Shown: one piece after another, positions 33,144-42,527 of the stretch
Numbering within the stretch: the first letter of the stretch is position 1
How the letters are laid out: every line of letters starts with the position of its first letter
Assembly (NCBI GenBank): GCA_943367595.1
Contig: CALRJS020000006.1
Span: 1 to 64,000, forward strand
Source of the DNA: MW101C3 sp943367595
Lineage (GTDB): Bacteria; Cyanobacteriota; Cyanobacteriia; PCC-6307; Cyanobiaceae
Reading direction: 5' to 3'
Length of the DNA: 64,000 nt
Notes under the pieces: model-generated
What the model was told of the DNA's origin: nothing
The model's input: the letters and a program-made list of their open reading frames with translations, nothing else
The model's database searches: none
Position numbers and translations under genes: made by a program

Positions 33144-35447
33144 ATGACCATCAGCCCACCAGAGCGTGGGAAAACGGCGAAGGACATGGTTGACAGGAAC
33201 ACCGTTCCTGCGACCTTCGAACTGTTCGGCAAGCCCGGGCATTTCGATCGCACCCTCGCCAAAGGTCCCAAAACCACCACCTGGGTTTGGAACCTCCACG
33301 CCAACGCTCACGATTTCGACAGCCACACGAGCGACCTTGAAGAGGTCTCCCGGAAGATCTTCAGCGCTCACTTCGGCCATCTGGCCGTCATCTTCATCTG
33401 GCTGAGCGGCGCCTTCTATCACGGTGCCCGCTTCTCCAACTACACCGGCTGGCTGGCCGACCCCCTGCACGTCAAACCGAGTGCTCAGGTGGTCTGGCCC
33501 ATTTTCGGCCAGGAAATTCTCAACGCCGATGTGGGCGCCGGCTTCCACGGCATCCAGATCACCTCAGGCCTTTTCCACGTGTGGAGAGCCTGGGGTTTCA
33601 CCAGTGAGTTCCAGTTGCTCTGCACGGCAATCGGCGCCCTGGTGATGGCCGGTCTGATGCTCAACGCCGGTGTGTTCCACTACCACAAGGCAGCTCCCAA
33701 GCTGGAGTGGTTCCAGAACGTTGAGTCGATGCTCAACCACCATCTGGCCGGTCTGCTCGGGCTGGGGTCCCTGTCCTGGACGGGCCATCTCCTGCACGTG
33801 TCCCTGCCGACCACGGCCCTGATGGATGCCATGGATGCCGGCAAGCCGCTGGTGCTCAACGGCAAGACCATCGCCTCGGTGGCGGACATTCCCCTCCCCC
33901 ACGAATTCCTCAACCAGGACCTGATCGCTCAGCTGTTCCCCGGTTTCGGAGCGGGCCTTTCCGCCTTCTTCACGGGCAACTGGGCCGCCTACAGCGATTT
34001 CCTCACCTTCAAAGGTGGGCTGAATCCCGTCACGGGCAGCCTCTGGATGACGGACATCGCGCATCACCACCTGGCGATCGCTGTCCTGTTCATCGTTGCC
34101 GGCCACCAGTACCGCACCAACTGGGGCATCGGCCACAGCATCAAGGAGATCCTTGAGGGTCAGAAGGGCGATCCCCTGCTGTTCCCCGCACCCAAGGGTC
34201 ACGACGGCCTGTTCGAGTTCATGACCACCTCCTGGCACGCCCAGCTGGCGGTCAACCTCGCCCTGTTCGGTTCGCTCACGATCATCGTGGCGCACCACAT
34301 GTATTCGATGCCCCCCTATCCCTACATCGGCATCGACTACGCCACCCAGCTCTCGCTGTTCACACATCACATGTGGATCGGCGGATTCCTGGTGGTGGGT
34401 GCTGGCGCTCACGCGGCCATTGCCCTGATCCGCGATTACGACCCTGCCCAGCACATCGACAACGTGCTTGACCGGGTTCTGAAAGCTCGTGATGCCCTGA
34501 TCAGCCACCTCAACTGGGTGTGCATCTGGCTTGGCTTCCACAGCTTCGGTCTCTATATCCACAACGACACCATGCGTGCCCTGGGCCGTCCCCAGGACAT
34601 GTTCAGCGACACCGCCATTCAGCTGAAGCCCATCTTCGCTCAATGGATTCAGAGCCTGCACGCCGCTGCCGCCGGCACCACAGCGCCCAACGCGCTGGCC
34701 GGTGTGAGCGAAGTGTTCAATGGCGCCGTTGTTGCTGTGGGTGGCAAGGTGGCCGCCGGCCCGATCCCCCTGGGGACGGCCGACTTCATGGTCCACCACA
34801 TCCACGCCTTCACGATCCACGTCACCGTGCTGATCCTGCTGAAGGGTGTGCTCTACAGCCGCAGCTCCAGGCTCATCCCCGATAAGGCGAACCTGGGCTT
34901 CCGCTTCCCCTGCGACGGCCCCGGCCGTGGCGGTACCTGCCAGGTTTCGGCTTGGGACCACGTGTTCCTCGGCCTCTTCTGGATGTACAACTCCATCTCC
35001 ATCGTGATCTTCCACTTCAGCTGGAAGATGCAGAGCGATGTGTGGGGCACGGTGAATGCGGACGGCAGCGTTCAGCACATCACCAATGGCAACTTCGCTC
35101 AGAGCGCCATCACCATCAATGGCTGGTTGCGCGATTTCCTCTGGGCGCAGGCTGCTCAGGTCATCAACAGCTACGGCACCTCTTCCAGTGCTTATGGCCT
35201 GATGTTCCTGGGTGCTCACTTCGTCTGGGCTTTCAGCCTGATGTTCCTGTTCAGCGGCCGCGGCTACTGGCAAGAGCTGATTGAGTCCATCGTCTGGGCT
35301 CACAACAAGCTGAAAGTGGCTCCGGCCATCCAGCCACGTGCTCTGAGCATCACTCAGGGTCGTGCCGTGGGCGTTGCTCACTACCTTCTGGGCGGTATCG
35401 CTACCACCTGGGCCTTCTTCCTGTCCCGACTCATCGCGGTCGGCTGA
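33144..35447 (+). CDS. psaA: Photosystem I P700 apoprotein A1
   Basis: One of the two core subunits of photosystem I in the thylakoid membrane; it binds P700, A0, A1 and shares the FX cluster with PsaB. The 767-residue protein is complete, beginning MTISPPERGK, with many His ligands for chlorophyll and the FX motif FPCDGPGRGGTC (two Cys). It ends LSRLIAVG. ATG at 33144 is preceded by a GAGG about 10 bases upstream. The frame extends to 32814 without similarity. psaB follows after 21 bp. Confidence 0.98.
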   Translation: MTISPPERGKTAKDMVDRNTVPATFELFGKPGHFDRTLAKGPKTTTWVWNLHANAHDFDSHTSDLEEVSRKIFSAHFGHLAVIFIWLSGAFYHGARFSNYTGWLADPLHVKPSAQVVWPIFGQEILNADVGAGFHGIQITSGLFHVWRAWGFTSEFQLLCTAIGALVMAGLMLNAGVFHYHKAAPKLEWFQNVESMLNHHLAGLLGLGSLSWTGHLLHVSLPTTALMDAMDAGKPLVLNGKTIASVADIPLPHEFLNQDLIAQLFPGFGAGLSAFFTGNWAAYSDFLTFKGGLNPVTGSLWMTDIAHHHLAIAVLFIVAGHQYRTNWGIGHSIKEILEGQKGDPLLFPAPKGHDGLFEFMTTSWHAQLAVNLALFGSLTIIVAHHMYSMPPYPYIGIDYATQLSLFTHHMWIGGFLVVGAGAHAAIALIRDYDPAQHIDNVLDRVLKARDALISHLNWVCIWLGFHSFGLYIHNDTMRALGRPQDMFSDTAIQLKPIFAQWIQSLHAAAAGTTAPNALAGVSEVFNGAVVAVGGKVAAGPIPLGTADFMVHHIHAFTIHVTVLILLKGVLYSRSSRLIPDKANLGFRFPCDGPGRGGTCQVSAWDHVFLGLFWMYNSISIVIFHFSWKMQSDVWGTVNADGSVQHITNGNFAQSAITINGWLRDFLWAQAAQVINSYGTSSSAYGLMFLGAHFVWAFSLMFLFSGRGYWQELIESIVWAHNKLKVAPAIQPRALSITQGRAVGVAHYLLGGIATTWAFFLSRLIAVG

Positions 35448-35468
35448 CCTCACACCTGACCTTTCCCA

Positions 35469-37682
35469 ATGGCAACGAAATTTCCTTCGTTCAGCCAGGG
35501 TCTGGCACAGGACCCGACGACCCGCCGTATCTGGTACGGCATCGCCACGGCTCACGACTTCGAGAGCCATGACGGGATGACCGAGGAGAAGCTTTACCAG
35601 AAGCTCTTCTCCACCCACTTCGGTCATCTGGCCATCATTGGCCTCTGGGTTTCCGGCAACCTGTTCCATATCGCCTGGCAGGGCAACTTCGAGCAGTGGG
35701 TCGCCGATCCGCTGCATGTCCGTCCCATCGCTCACGCGATCTGGGATCCTCACTTCGGCCAAGGGGCCATCACCGCCTTCACTCAGGCGGGTGCCACCTC
35801 TCCGGTGAACATCGCTTATTCCGGCCTGTACCACTGGTGGTACACGATCGGAATGAAGACCAACGCCGAGCTTTATCAGGGTTCCATCTTCATGATGATC
35901 CTGTCGGCCTGGGCTCTGTTCGCTGGCTGGCTTCACCTTCAGCCCAAGTTCCGGCCTTCCCTGGCCTGGTTCAAGAACGCTGAATCCCGTCTGAACCACC
36001 ACCTGGCTGTTCTGTTCGGCTTCAGTTCCATCGCCTGGACCGGTCACCTGGTCCACGTGGCGATTCCCGAAGCCCGCGGTCAGCACGTCGGCTGGGACAA
36101 CTTCCTCAACGTGCTGCCCCACCCCGCCGGCCTGGCTCCGTTCTTCACCGGCAACTGGGGTGTGTATGCCGAGAACCCCGACACCGTTAACCAGGTGTTC
36201 GGTACCGCTGAGGGATCCGGCACCGCGATCCTCACCTTCCTGGGCGGCTTCCACCCCCAGACTGAGGCGCTCTGGCTCACGGACATTGCCCATCACCATC
36301 TGGCGATCGGCTGCATCTTCGTGATCGCCGGTCACATGTACCGGACCAACTTCGGGATCGGTCACTCGATCCGCGAAATCCTTGATGCTCACAACCCCCC
36401 CAAGGGCACCCCTGGTGACCTCGGCGCTGGGCACAAGGGCCTCTACGACACCGTCAATAACTCGCTCCACTTCCAGCTCGGTCTTGCCCTGGCTTCGCTG
36501 GGTGTGGTCACGAGCCTGGTGGCGCAGCACATGTATGCCATGCCGTCCTACGCGTTCATCGCCAAGGACTACACAACGCAGGCTGCTCTCTATACCCACC
36601 ACCAGTACATCGCCATCTTCCTGATGGTTGGTGCCTTTGCTCACGGTGCGATCTTCTTCATTCGTGATTACGACCCCGAAGCCAACAAGAACAATGTTCT
36701 GGCTCGGATGCTTGATCACAAAGAAGCTCTGATCAGCCACCTCAGCTGGGTCTCCCTGTTCCTCGGTTTCCACACCCTCGGCCTCTACGTCCATAACGAC
36801 GTGGTCGTGGCGTTCGGTACCCCCGAGAAGCAGATCCTGGTCGAGCCCGTGTTTGCCCAGTTCGTTCAGGCTGCCTCCGGCAAAGCCATGTACGGAATGG
36901 ATGTGCTTCTCTCGAACCCCAGCAGTGCCGCCAGCCTGGCTTCGGCCAACATCCCTGGTGATCACTTCTGGCTCGATGCCATCAATGGCAACACCGATGT
37001 GTTCCTCCCCATCGGCCCTGGCGACTTCCTCGTGCACCACGCCATCGCGCTTGGCCTGCACACCACCACCTTGATCCTGGTCAAAGGTGCTCTGGACGCC
37101 CGTGGTTCCAAGCTGATGCCCGATAAAAAGGACTTCGGCTACTCCTTCCCCTGCGACGGCCCCGGCCGTGGCGGCACCTGTGACATCTCTGCTTGGGACG
37201 CCTTCTACCTGTCGGTGTTCTGGGCCCTGAACACGGTGGGTTGGGTCACCTTCTACTGGCACTGGAAGCACCTGGCGATCTGGCAGGGCAACGTGGCTCA
37301 GTTCAACGAATCCAGCACCTATCTGATGGGCTGGTTCCGCGACTACCTCTGGCTCAACAGCTCCCAGCTGATCAACGGGTACAACCCGTTCGGGTCGAAC
37401 AACCTGGCCGTCTGGTCCTGGATGTTCCTCTTCGGTCACCTGGTGTGGGCCACTGGCTTCATGTTCCTGATCTCCTGGCGCGGTTACTGGCAGGAGCTGA
37501 TCGAAACCATCGTCTGGGCACACCAGCGCACCCCGCTCGCCAACCTGGTGGGCTGGCGTGACAAGCCCGTCGCTCTCTCGATCGTTCAGGCCCGTGTGGT
37601 CGGTCTGGCGCACTTCTCCGTTGGCTACGTGCTCACATACGCAGCCTTCTTGATCGCATCCACCTCCGGCAAATTCGGCTGA
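35469..37682 (+). CDS. psaB: Photosystem I P700 apoprotein A2
   Basis: The partner of PsaA in the photosystem I heterodimer. The 737-residue protein begins MATKFPSFSQGLAQDPTTRR, contains the FX-cluster motif FPCDGPGRGGTC with the second pair of Cys ligands, and ends LIASTSGKFG. It has the expected length and forms an operon with psaA, closed by a strong terminator 41 bp after its stop. Confidence 0.98.
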   Translation: MATKFPSFSQGLAQDPTTRRIWYGIATAHDFESHDGMTEEKLYQKLFSTHFGHLAIIGLWVSGNLFHIAWQGNFEQWVADPLHVRPIAHAIWDPHFGQGAITAFTQAGATSPVNIAYSGLYHWWYTIGMKTNAELYQGSIFMMILSAWALFAGWLHLQPKFRPSLAWFKNAESRLNHHLAVLFGFSSIAWTGHLVHVAIPEARGQHVGWDNFLNVLPHPAGLAPFFTGNWGVYAENPDTVNQVFGTAEGSGTAILTFLGGFHPQTEALWLTDIAHHHLAIGCIFVIAGHMYRTNFGIGHSIREILDAHNPPKGTPGDLGAGHKGLYDTVNNSLHFQLGLALASLGVVTSLVAQHMYAMPSYAFIAKDYTTQAALYTHHQYIAIFLMVGAFAHGAIFFIRDYDPEANKNNVLARMLDHKEALISHLSWVSLFLGFHTLGLYVHNDVVVAFGTPEKQILVEPVFAQFVQAASGKAMYGMDVLLSNPSSAASLASANIPGDHFWLDAINGNTDVFLPIGPGDFLVHHAIALGLHTTTLILVKGALDARGSKLMPDKKDFGYSFPCDGPGRGGTCDISAWDAFYLSVFWALNTVGWVTFYWHWKHLAIWQGNVAQFNESSTYLMGWFRDYLWLNSSQLINGYNPFGSNNLAVWSWMFLFGHLVWATGFMFLISWRGYWQELIETIVWAHQRTPLANLVGWRDKPVALSIVQARVVGLAHFSVGYVLTYAAFLIASTSGKFG

Positions 37683-37723
37683 CCCTTCGGCCAGCCTGAT
37701 CTTCGAGGGACGATCCTCCTTCA

Positions 37724-37749
37724 CCCCCGGGTACACCCGGGGGTTTTTT
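37724..37749 (+). terminator. Rho-independent terminator of psaA-psaB
   Basis: A perfect 8-bp stem CCCCCGGG/CCCGGGGG with the loop TACA is followed directly by six T. It begins 41 bp after the psaB stop. Confidence 0.92.
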
Positions 37750-37851
37750 CATGCTCATCACTTCCGCATTGGCGAGCGGCTGGCAATGGTGCAGCGCAGC
37801 CTGGCCGACACCGCTACGGCTTCGTCCCGGTAATGCCCCATGTGTTCTGTT

Positions 37852-37876
37852 CAGACCAGACCAGACCAGACCAGAC
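37852..37876. repeat. (CAGAC)5 pentanucleotide microsatellite
   Basis: Five perfect CAGAC units followed by one CAGTC and a CAGTT. It lies in the gene-free region 100 bp beyond the psaAB terminator. The sequence differs from the TGCCT tract upstream of the radical SAM fusion gene but has the same 5-bp unit length. Confidence 0.9.
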
Positions 37877-38169
37877 CAGTCCAGTTGAGTTCAGTGCGGC
37901 GCAGTGCTGTCGTGGGATGACCGGGCACTGTATGGCCCATGTGAGGCCGATGTGTGGGCCAGGTGTGGGCCGATGTGTGGGCCGAGCCGCCACGCACTGA
38001 GCGCCATGGACCCAGCAGCCTTCAGCTCCACAAGGTTCCAATCTGTTGCACACCTCTGGAACCATCTCCAGCAAGCGGGGCCGTGCGTTCTTTTGTCTCG
38101 TGATGGAGGAGCGTTGCGTGCTTGAGCCGATTCGGGGCTCGATGAAAAGAAAGGTGGCGGACGTCTGGT

Positions 38170-38300
38170 CTGCGTTGGTTCAGGCCCGCACCTTGCCAGC
38201 CTTGCTTGTGATAAGTGTGGCGCCCAATCAGCCTGCTTTGGTTCAGCTCCGCATCTTGTCCGTGTGACTTGGGAAGATCTGGGCAGTGTCGCGCCCAGAC
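38170..38300. repeat. Two diverged direct copies of a roughly 63-bp segment
   Basis: Copy one starts near 38170 and copy two near 38233. Each has TTGGTTCAG-(G/C)(C/T)CCGCA-(C)CTTG near its start, CTTG after about 36 bases, and a GTGT(G/C)GCGCCCA(A/G) near its end. The copies are adjacent, so this is a tandem duplication that has diverged. Confidence 0.6.
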
Positions 38301-38380
38301 AGAGGTGGTTCGTCAGGGTCATGAGTCTTCAGCCTTAGATCCTCCCAAGGCACCTGTGCTGTACAGGCACTCTCTTGCTG

Positions 38381-41300
38381 TCAGCCTTGCCGGGAATCGG
38401 CCGCCGCTGACGTACGTTTTCGCTGGGGCCACCACTTTCTTCCCTCCAGCAGCTTCATCTCCAGGTACATCACCGGCACCACGAAGAGGGTGAGCAGCGT
38501 GGATACCAACAAGCCTGAAAACACCACGGTGCCGATGCTGATGCGGCTTGCAGAGCCGGCGCCGGTGGCGAACACCAGCGGCAGAAATCCAACCAAGGAG
38601 GACACCGCGGTGAGCAGAATCGGCCGCAGGCGACTGATGGCCGATTCTTCAATCGCTTCCCTCAAGCCGGCTCCTTGCTGGAGCCGCTGGTTGGCGAATT
38701 CCACAATCAGGATCCCGTTCTTCGCCGCCAGACTCACCAGCACCAGCAAGCCCACCTGGGCATACACATCCAGGAACAATCCCCGGCTGGCCAGGCCCAC
38801 CAGCGCCCCAAGCATGGCGAGTGGCACGGTGACAAGGATGATCAGCGGGTCGAGAAAGCTCTCGTAGAGCCCGGCTAACACCAGGTAAACCACCACCACG
38901 CCGAACACGAACAGCTGCAGCGTTTTGCCGCCCGCCTGCTGTTCCTCGCGCGCCAGTCCCACCCACTCCAGATCCGTCAAGGGATTCCCCATGTCCTCTT
39001 GGATGGCTTCGAGGCGGGCGATCGCCTGCCCCGTGCTGAGCCCGGAGCGCGGCACGGCCTGAATCGTGATGGAGCGCGACAGCCGGCTGCGGTTGATGGT
39101 GGTGGGGCCTGTGGACTGCTCGATGCGAACCACCTCACGCAGGGGGATCAGCTCACCGGTGCTGCTGCGCACCTGCAGGGCAAGCACATCGTCTGCTGTG
39201 TTGCGACTGCTGCCGTCGAGCTGCACCACCACACGGCGCACACGGTCGCTCTCGAAGGTGTCATTCACGTAGCGGCTTCCGAAGCTGGAGCCCAGCGTGT
39301 TGACCACAGTGTTGAGCTCCACCCCCAGCGAGGCCATGCGCAGCCGGTCGGGCAGTAGGCGCAGCAGTGGGGCGTCCGCGCTGAAGCGCGTACTGACCCG
39401 CTCAAAGTCGCCGCTGGCATTGGCGGCTGCGATGAAGCGGCGCGTTTCCTGCTCAAACGCCGCCAGGTCAAGCCGTCCGGCACTGACGTCCAGCATTTCC
39501 AGCTCCAGACCACCTTCGCCACCGAAGCCGCGCACCGTTGGCGGCACACTCACCTGCACAGCGGCGTCGGTGATCTCTGCCCGCAGCCGCCGCTCCAGCC
39601 GTTGGGCCACAGCCACGTTGCTGTTTTCACGGCCGGTGCCCCGTTCGCTCATCTCCTTGAGCCGGATGAAGAAGCTGCCGCGGTTGGGGGCGCTGTCACC
39701 GAAGGAACGCCCGGCATAGAAGTTGGCGATCCGCACCATCGGCTCTTCCACCACCCGTTCCCGCACCTTGTCCAGCACAGCTTCCGTGGCCTGGACCGAG
39801 GCACCGCCGGGAAGCACCACCACGCCCCGGATCTGGCCCTCGTCTTCCTGGGGGATGAATCCGGTGGGCAGTTGCCCCAGGCCCCAGACCGCCAGCACGA
39901 TGCCCCCCACCAGCCCCAGCAGCACGAGGCGCCGGCAACGAAAGCTGCGCTCGAGGGCACGACCGTAGTGATGGCCCAGGTGCTCCAGCCACACCTGTGG
40001 CTGCCGCAGCAGCCTCCTAAGCCGATTCGGCTCCTGCCAGCCGTGGGCAAGCAGCCAGGCCGCCGCCACCGGCGTGAAGGTGAGCGCATTGATCGTGGAG
40101 AACAGGATCGTGGCGCTGATCGTGATCGCGATCGGTTGGTAGAGCCGGCCGACGCTGCCGGACATGGCCAGCACCGGCAGGAACACAGCCACCAGCACCA
40201 GCGAGGTGGCGATCACAGCCCCGCCCAGCTCCTGCATGGCGTTGCGTGCGGCCATCGCCGGTGATTCCCCCTGCTCGAGGCGCCGGCCGATGTCTTCACT
40301 CACCACGATCGCGTCATCCACCACCAGGCCAGTGGCCAGCACCATGCCGAACAGGCTCAGAGTGTTGATCGAGCTGCCGGTGACCCACAGGAGGCTGAGG
40401 CTGCCGATCAGGGCCACCGGCACGGCCACGGCCGTGACCACCGCCAGCCGGCTGTTGCCGAGGGCCAGGAGCAGCACCACCAGCACCAACACCACAGCGT
40501 CCCGCAGGCTGGCGGTGGTGAGGTCGATGCTTTCCCGCACGGTGTCGGCCACATCGACGATCCGCTGCACCTCCACACCGGGTGGAAACTGATCGGCCAG
40601 CCGATCGAGGCTGGCATTGACGGCATCGCTCACTGCCAGGGCGTTGCAGCCATCGCGCTGGAAGATCTGCACGGCCACCACCGGATCCCCTTTCAGGTTC
40701 ATGCCGGTGCTCTCAAAACTCTCGAGGTCGAGATCCACCCGCCCCACGTCCTTGAGCAGCACGACGCCACCACCGGCGGTGCGGCTCACCACCAGTTGCT
40801 CGAGCTCACGCACACTGCGCAGGCGCCCTTCCATCTCCAGGGGCAGGGTGATCTGCTGCCCGGGGGGGCTGGGGGCGTCGCCCACCTGACCGAGAGCAGC
40901 CAAGACGTTCTGCTCGGCCAGGGCACGCTCCACATCAAGAATCGTGAGCTGACGCTTTTCCAGCTCCACCGGATCCAGCCACAGCCGGAAGGCGAGATCC
41001 CCGCCGCCGAACGCGGTGACGTTGCCCACCCCCGGAACCCGCTGGAGAGAATCGCGCAGCTGTTGATCCACCCAGCCGCTCAGGAACGACGGCGAGTAGA
41101 CGCCTTCCTTGGCGCTGAAGCCGAGCACCATCAGCAGGTCGTCGGAACTGCGCCGCACCTGCACGCCCAGCCGTGACACCTGCGGGGGCAGCTGACGGTT
41201 GGCCAGCGTGGCTTCGTTCTGGGCGTTGATCTGGTTGAGCTCGGGATTGCCGCCCTCAAAGGTGAGCGTGATCGTGCTGCCGTTCGCCGAGCTGCTGGAA

Positions 41301-41542
41301 CGGATGCTCTCGAGGCGCTCCAGGCCGTTGAGCTGGCGCTCCAGCGGGGTGGTGACCCCCTGCTCCACGGCGAGGGCGCCGCCGCCGGGGTAGCTGGCGC
41401 GCACGCTCACCCGGATGGGTGCGATCGGTGGCAAGTTCTCCACTTGCAGGGCTGGCAGGGAGATCGCTCCCGCCAGCAGGATCAGCAGGGTCACCACCAA
41501 GGTGAGCACCGGCCGGCGCAGAAACGGACCAGACACCGACAT
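38381..41542 (-). CDS. RND family efflux transporter permease (AcrB/HAE1 type)
   Basis: A 1053-residue inner-membrane, proton-driven exporter of the hydrophobe/amphiphile efflux family. It begins MSVSGPFLRRPVLTLVVTLL, with the first membrane helix. It shows the large periplasmic loops, the membrane segment DAVVLVLVVLLLALGNSRL, the relay Asp pair in GLVVDDAIVV, the GFIPQEDEGQI segment and the end block RLRPILLTAVSSLVGFLPLV. No membrane-fusion adaptor or outer-membrane partner is adjacent. An alternative TTG start lies seven codons upstream. The substrate cannot be predicted. Confidence 0.92.
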   Translation of the reverse strand: MSVSGPFLRRPVLTLVVTLLILLAGAISLPALQVENLPPIAPIRVSVRASYPGGGALAVEQGVTTPLERQLNGLERLESIRSSSSANGSTITLTFEGGNPELNQINAQNEATLANRQLPPQVSRLGVQVRRSSDDLLMVLGFSAKEGVYSPSFLSGWVDQQLRDSLQRVPGVGNVTAFGGGDLAFRLWLDPVELEKRQLTILDVERALAEQNVLAALGQVGDAPSPPGQQITLPLEMEGRLRSVRELEQLVVSRTAGGGVVLLKDVGRVDLDLESFESTGMNLKGDPVVAVQIFQRDGCNALAVSDAVNASLDRLADQFPPGVEVQRIVDVADTVRESIDLTTASLRDAVVLVLVVLLLALGNSRLAVVTAVAVPVALIGSLSLLWVTGSSINTLSLFGMVLATGLVVDDAIVVSEDIGRRLEQGESPAMAARNAMQELGGAVIATSLVLVAVFLPVLAMSGSVGRLYQPIAITISATILFSTINALTFTPVAAAWLLAHGWQEPNRLRRLLRQPQVWLEHLGHHYGRALERSFRCRRLVLLGLVGGIVLAVWGLGQLPTGFIPQEDEGQIRGVVVLPGGASVQATEAVLDKVRERVVEEPMVRIANFYAGRSFGDSAPNRGSFFIRLKEMSERGTGRENSNVAVAQRLERRLRAEITDAAVQVSVPPTVRGFGGEGGLELEMLDVSAGRLDLAAFEQETRRFIAAANASGDFERVSTRFSADAPLLRLLPDRLRMASLGVELNTVVNTLGSSFGSRYVNDTFESDRVRRVVVQLDGSSRNTADDVLALQVRSSTGELIPLREVVRIEQSTGPTTINRSRLSRSITIQAVPRSGLSTGQAIARLEAIQEDMGNPLTDLEWVGLAREEQQAGGKTLQLFVFGVVVVYLVLAGLYESFLDPLIILVTVPLAMLGALVGLASRGLFLDVYAQVGLLVLVSLAAKNGILIVEFANQRLQQGAGLREAIEESAISRLRPILLTAVSSLVGFLPLVFATGAGSASRISIGTVVFSGLLVSTLLTLFVVPVMYLEMKLLEGRKWWPQRKRTSAAADSRQG

Positions 41543-41682
41543 GGACCCGATCCCGCAACTCAAGCCTGTCGTTCACCAATCCTTACAGAAACTGCCCCCA
41601 CTCCGGAGCCGCTTCGTCACGCCCAGGCTGCTGGCGCTGCTGCTCCTGCGCCAGAGCCTGCGCCGGTCTGGATCAGGCCATG

Positions 41683-41707
41683 AAAAAAGCCCCGCCAGGG
41701 CGGGGCT
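41683..41707 (-). terminator. Rho-independent terminator of psaI-psaL
   Basis: On the minus strand a GCCCCGC/GCGGGGC stem with a short loop is followed by six T. It begins about 30 bp beyond the psaL stop. The remainder of 41543-41736 is empty and must contain the promoter of the RND gene. Confidence 0.9.
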
Positions 41708-41736
41708 TCGAGATGAGCGCTGAAGATTCAGCGGAT

Positions 41737-42228
41737 TCAGTTCACGCTCCAGACGCCACCGGCGAGGTTGGTGAGCGGAGCCACCAGAGCGGTGCCGGCC
41801 AGGAACCAGGCGAAGGCGGCGCCGCCGCAACCACCCAGCCAGAAGCCGCTGGCGAACTCAGCCCAACCGGCCTTGGTGAAGAGGTCTGCGGGGGGATTGT
41901 CGATCGTGGCGTCGGGGGGCTGCACGTTGGGGCCGGTGCCGGCAGTGCCGTAGATCGACAGGCACACCGTGAGGATCGAAACCAGACCGATCGTGGCCAG
42001 CAGGCCGGCGGTGCTGGCGTACTCGGTGAGACGCAGCGGCCCGGTGAGAGCGAAGGGGCCGTAGAGGAAGAAGCCGTGGGCCATGCCCACTTCAAGGCCA
42101 CGCCGGTTGGGGGACAACGCCGGACGGTAGGCGGGCAGCGCGTTCAGAAACGCCTTGCTGAAGTAGCTGCTGTTGATCGGGGTGGCCAGGTTGCCGACGG
42201 TGGGGTCGGCGACGGGGTGGACGGTCAT
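41737..42228 (-). CDS. psaL: Photosystem I reaction centre subunit XI
   Basis: PsaL forms the trimer contact domain of cyanobacterial photosystem I. The 163-residue protein begins MTVHPVADPTVGNLATPIN. It has the motif LPAYRPALSPNRRGLEVGMAHGFF (chlorophyll-binding loop, shown in part as RGLEVGMAHGFF), two to three membrane segments and the C-terminal AGTALVAPL. The frame remains open upstream into psaI, but the ATG at 42228 matches the family start. psaI precedes it by 71 bp on the same strand. Confidence 0.96.
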   Translation of the reverse strand: MTVHPVADPTVGNLATPINSSYFSKAFLNALPAYRPALSPNRRGLEVGMAHGFFLYGPFALTGPLRLTEYASTAGLLATIGLVSILTVCLSIYGTAGTGPNVQPPDATIDNPPADLFTKAGWAEFASGFWLGGCGGAAFAWFLAGTALVAPLTNLAGGVWSVN

Positions 42229-42299
42229 GAGATGAAGCGAGCGAAGGGGAGGCGAACGGGCGGAGCGAAAGACCGGCGGGCGTTGACCCGTGCACCGGT

Positions 42300-42416
42300 T
42301 CAGTCGCGGGCTTCGATCACGTTGAACAGCAGGGCCATGGCGACAGCAGGACCGAGGATTCCCACCAGAGGCACGAACACCGACGGCAGCCAGGCAGCTA
42401 CGAATTCTCCAGTCAT
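42300..42416 (-). CDS. psaI: Photosystem I reaction centre subunit VIII
   Basis: A 38-residue single-span thylakoid protein that stabilises PsaL and the photosystem I trimer. The translation is MTGEFVAAWLPSVFVPLVG followed by ILGPAVAMALLFNVIEARD, which has the family's PSVFVPLVG(I/L) membrane segment and the VIEARD-type end. It is too short for ordinary gene-length cutoffs. Position directly upstream of psaL on the same strand is the usual cyanobacterial arrangement, and the two probably share one transcript. Confidence 0.95.
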   Translation of the reverse strand: MTGEFVAAWLPSVFVPLVGILGPAVAMALLFNVIEARD

Positions 42417-42527
42417 GGCGTGGGCCAATACAGCAACCGCCGGTACTGTAAGGATCGCTTTCGGCCAGGCTCAGAAGCCTGCACAGGGCGACATAAAAGT
42501 TCAATCCGGCCAGGACACACCCATCGC

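Larger units (their letters stand above)
37683..38380. other. 698-bp gene-free region downstream of psaB
   Basis: Between psaB and the convergent RND gene I see no credible gene. It contains the psaAB terminator, a (CAGAC)5 tract, short GATGTGTGGGCC repeats at about 37941-37983, and two diverged copies of a roughly 63-bp segment starting near 38170 and 38233. A minus-strand open frame of 143 codons (37891-38322) spans these repeats; its Pro/Arg/His-rich composition argues against coding. Confidence 0.6.

Noticed and set aside
33564..37736. A 1390-codon open frame antisense to psaA-psaB
   Set aside because: It mirrors the real genes; biased codon use in highly expressed GC-rich genes removes stops on the opposite strand. 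It lacks domains and crosses the psaA-psaB gap.
37891..38322. 143-codon minus-strand frame in the psaB-RND gap
   Set aside because: It spans the repeats, is rich in Pro, Arg and His, and has no ribosome-binding site or similarity I can recall.
42445..42452. RpaB half-site (CTTACAGT) upstream of psaI
   Set aside because: A single half-match of 8 bases with no second half two bases away; too weak to call.
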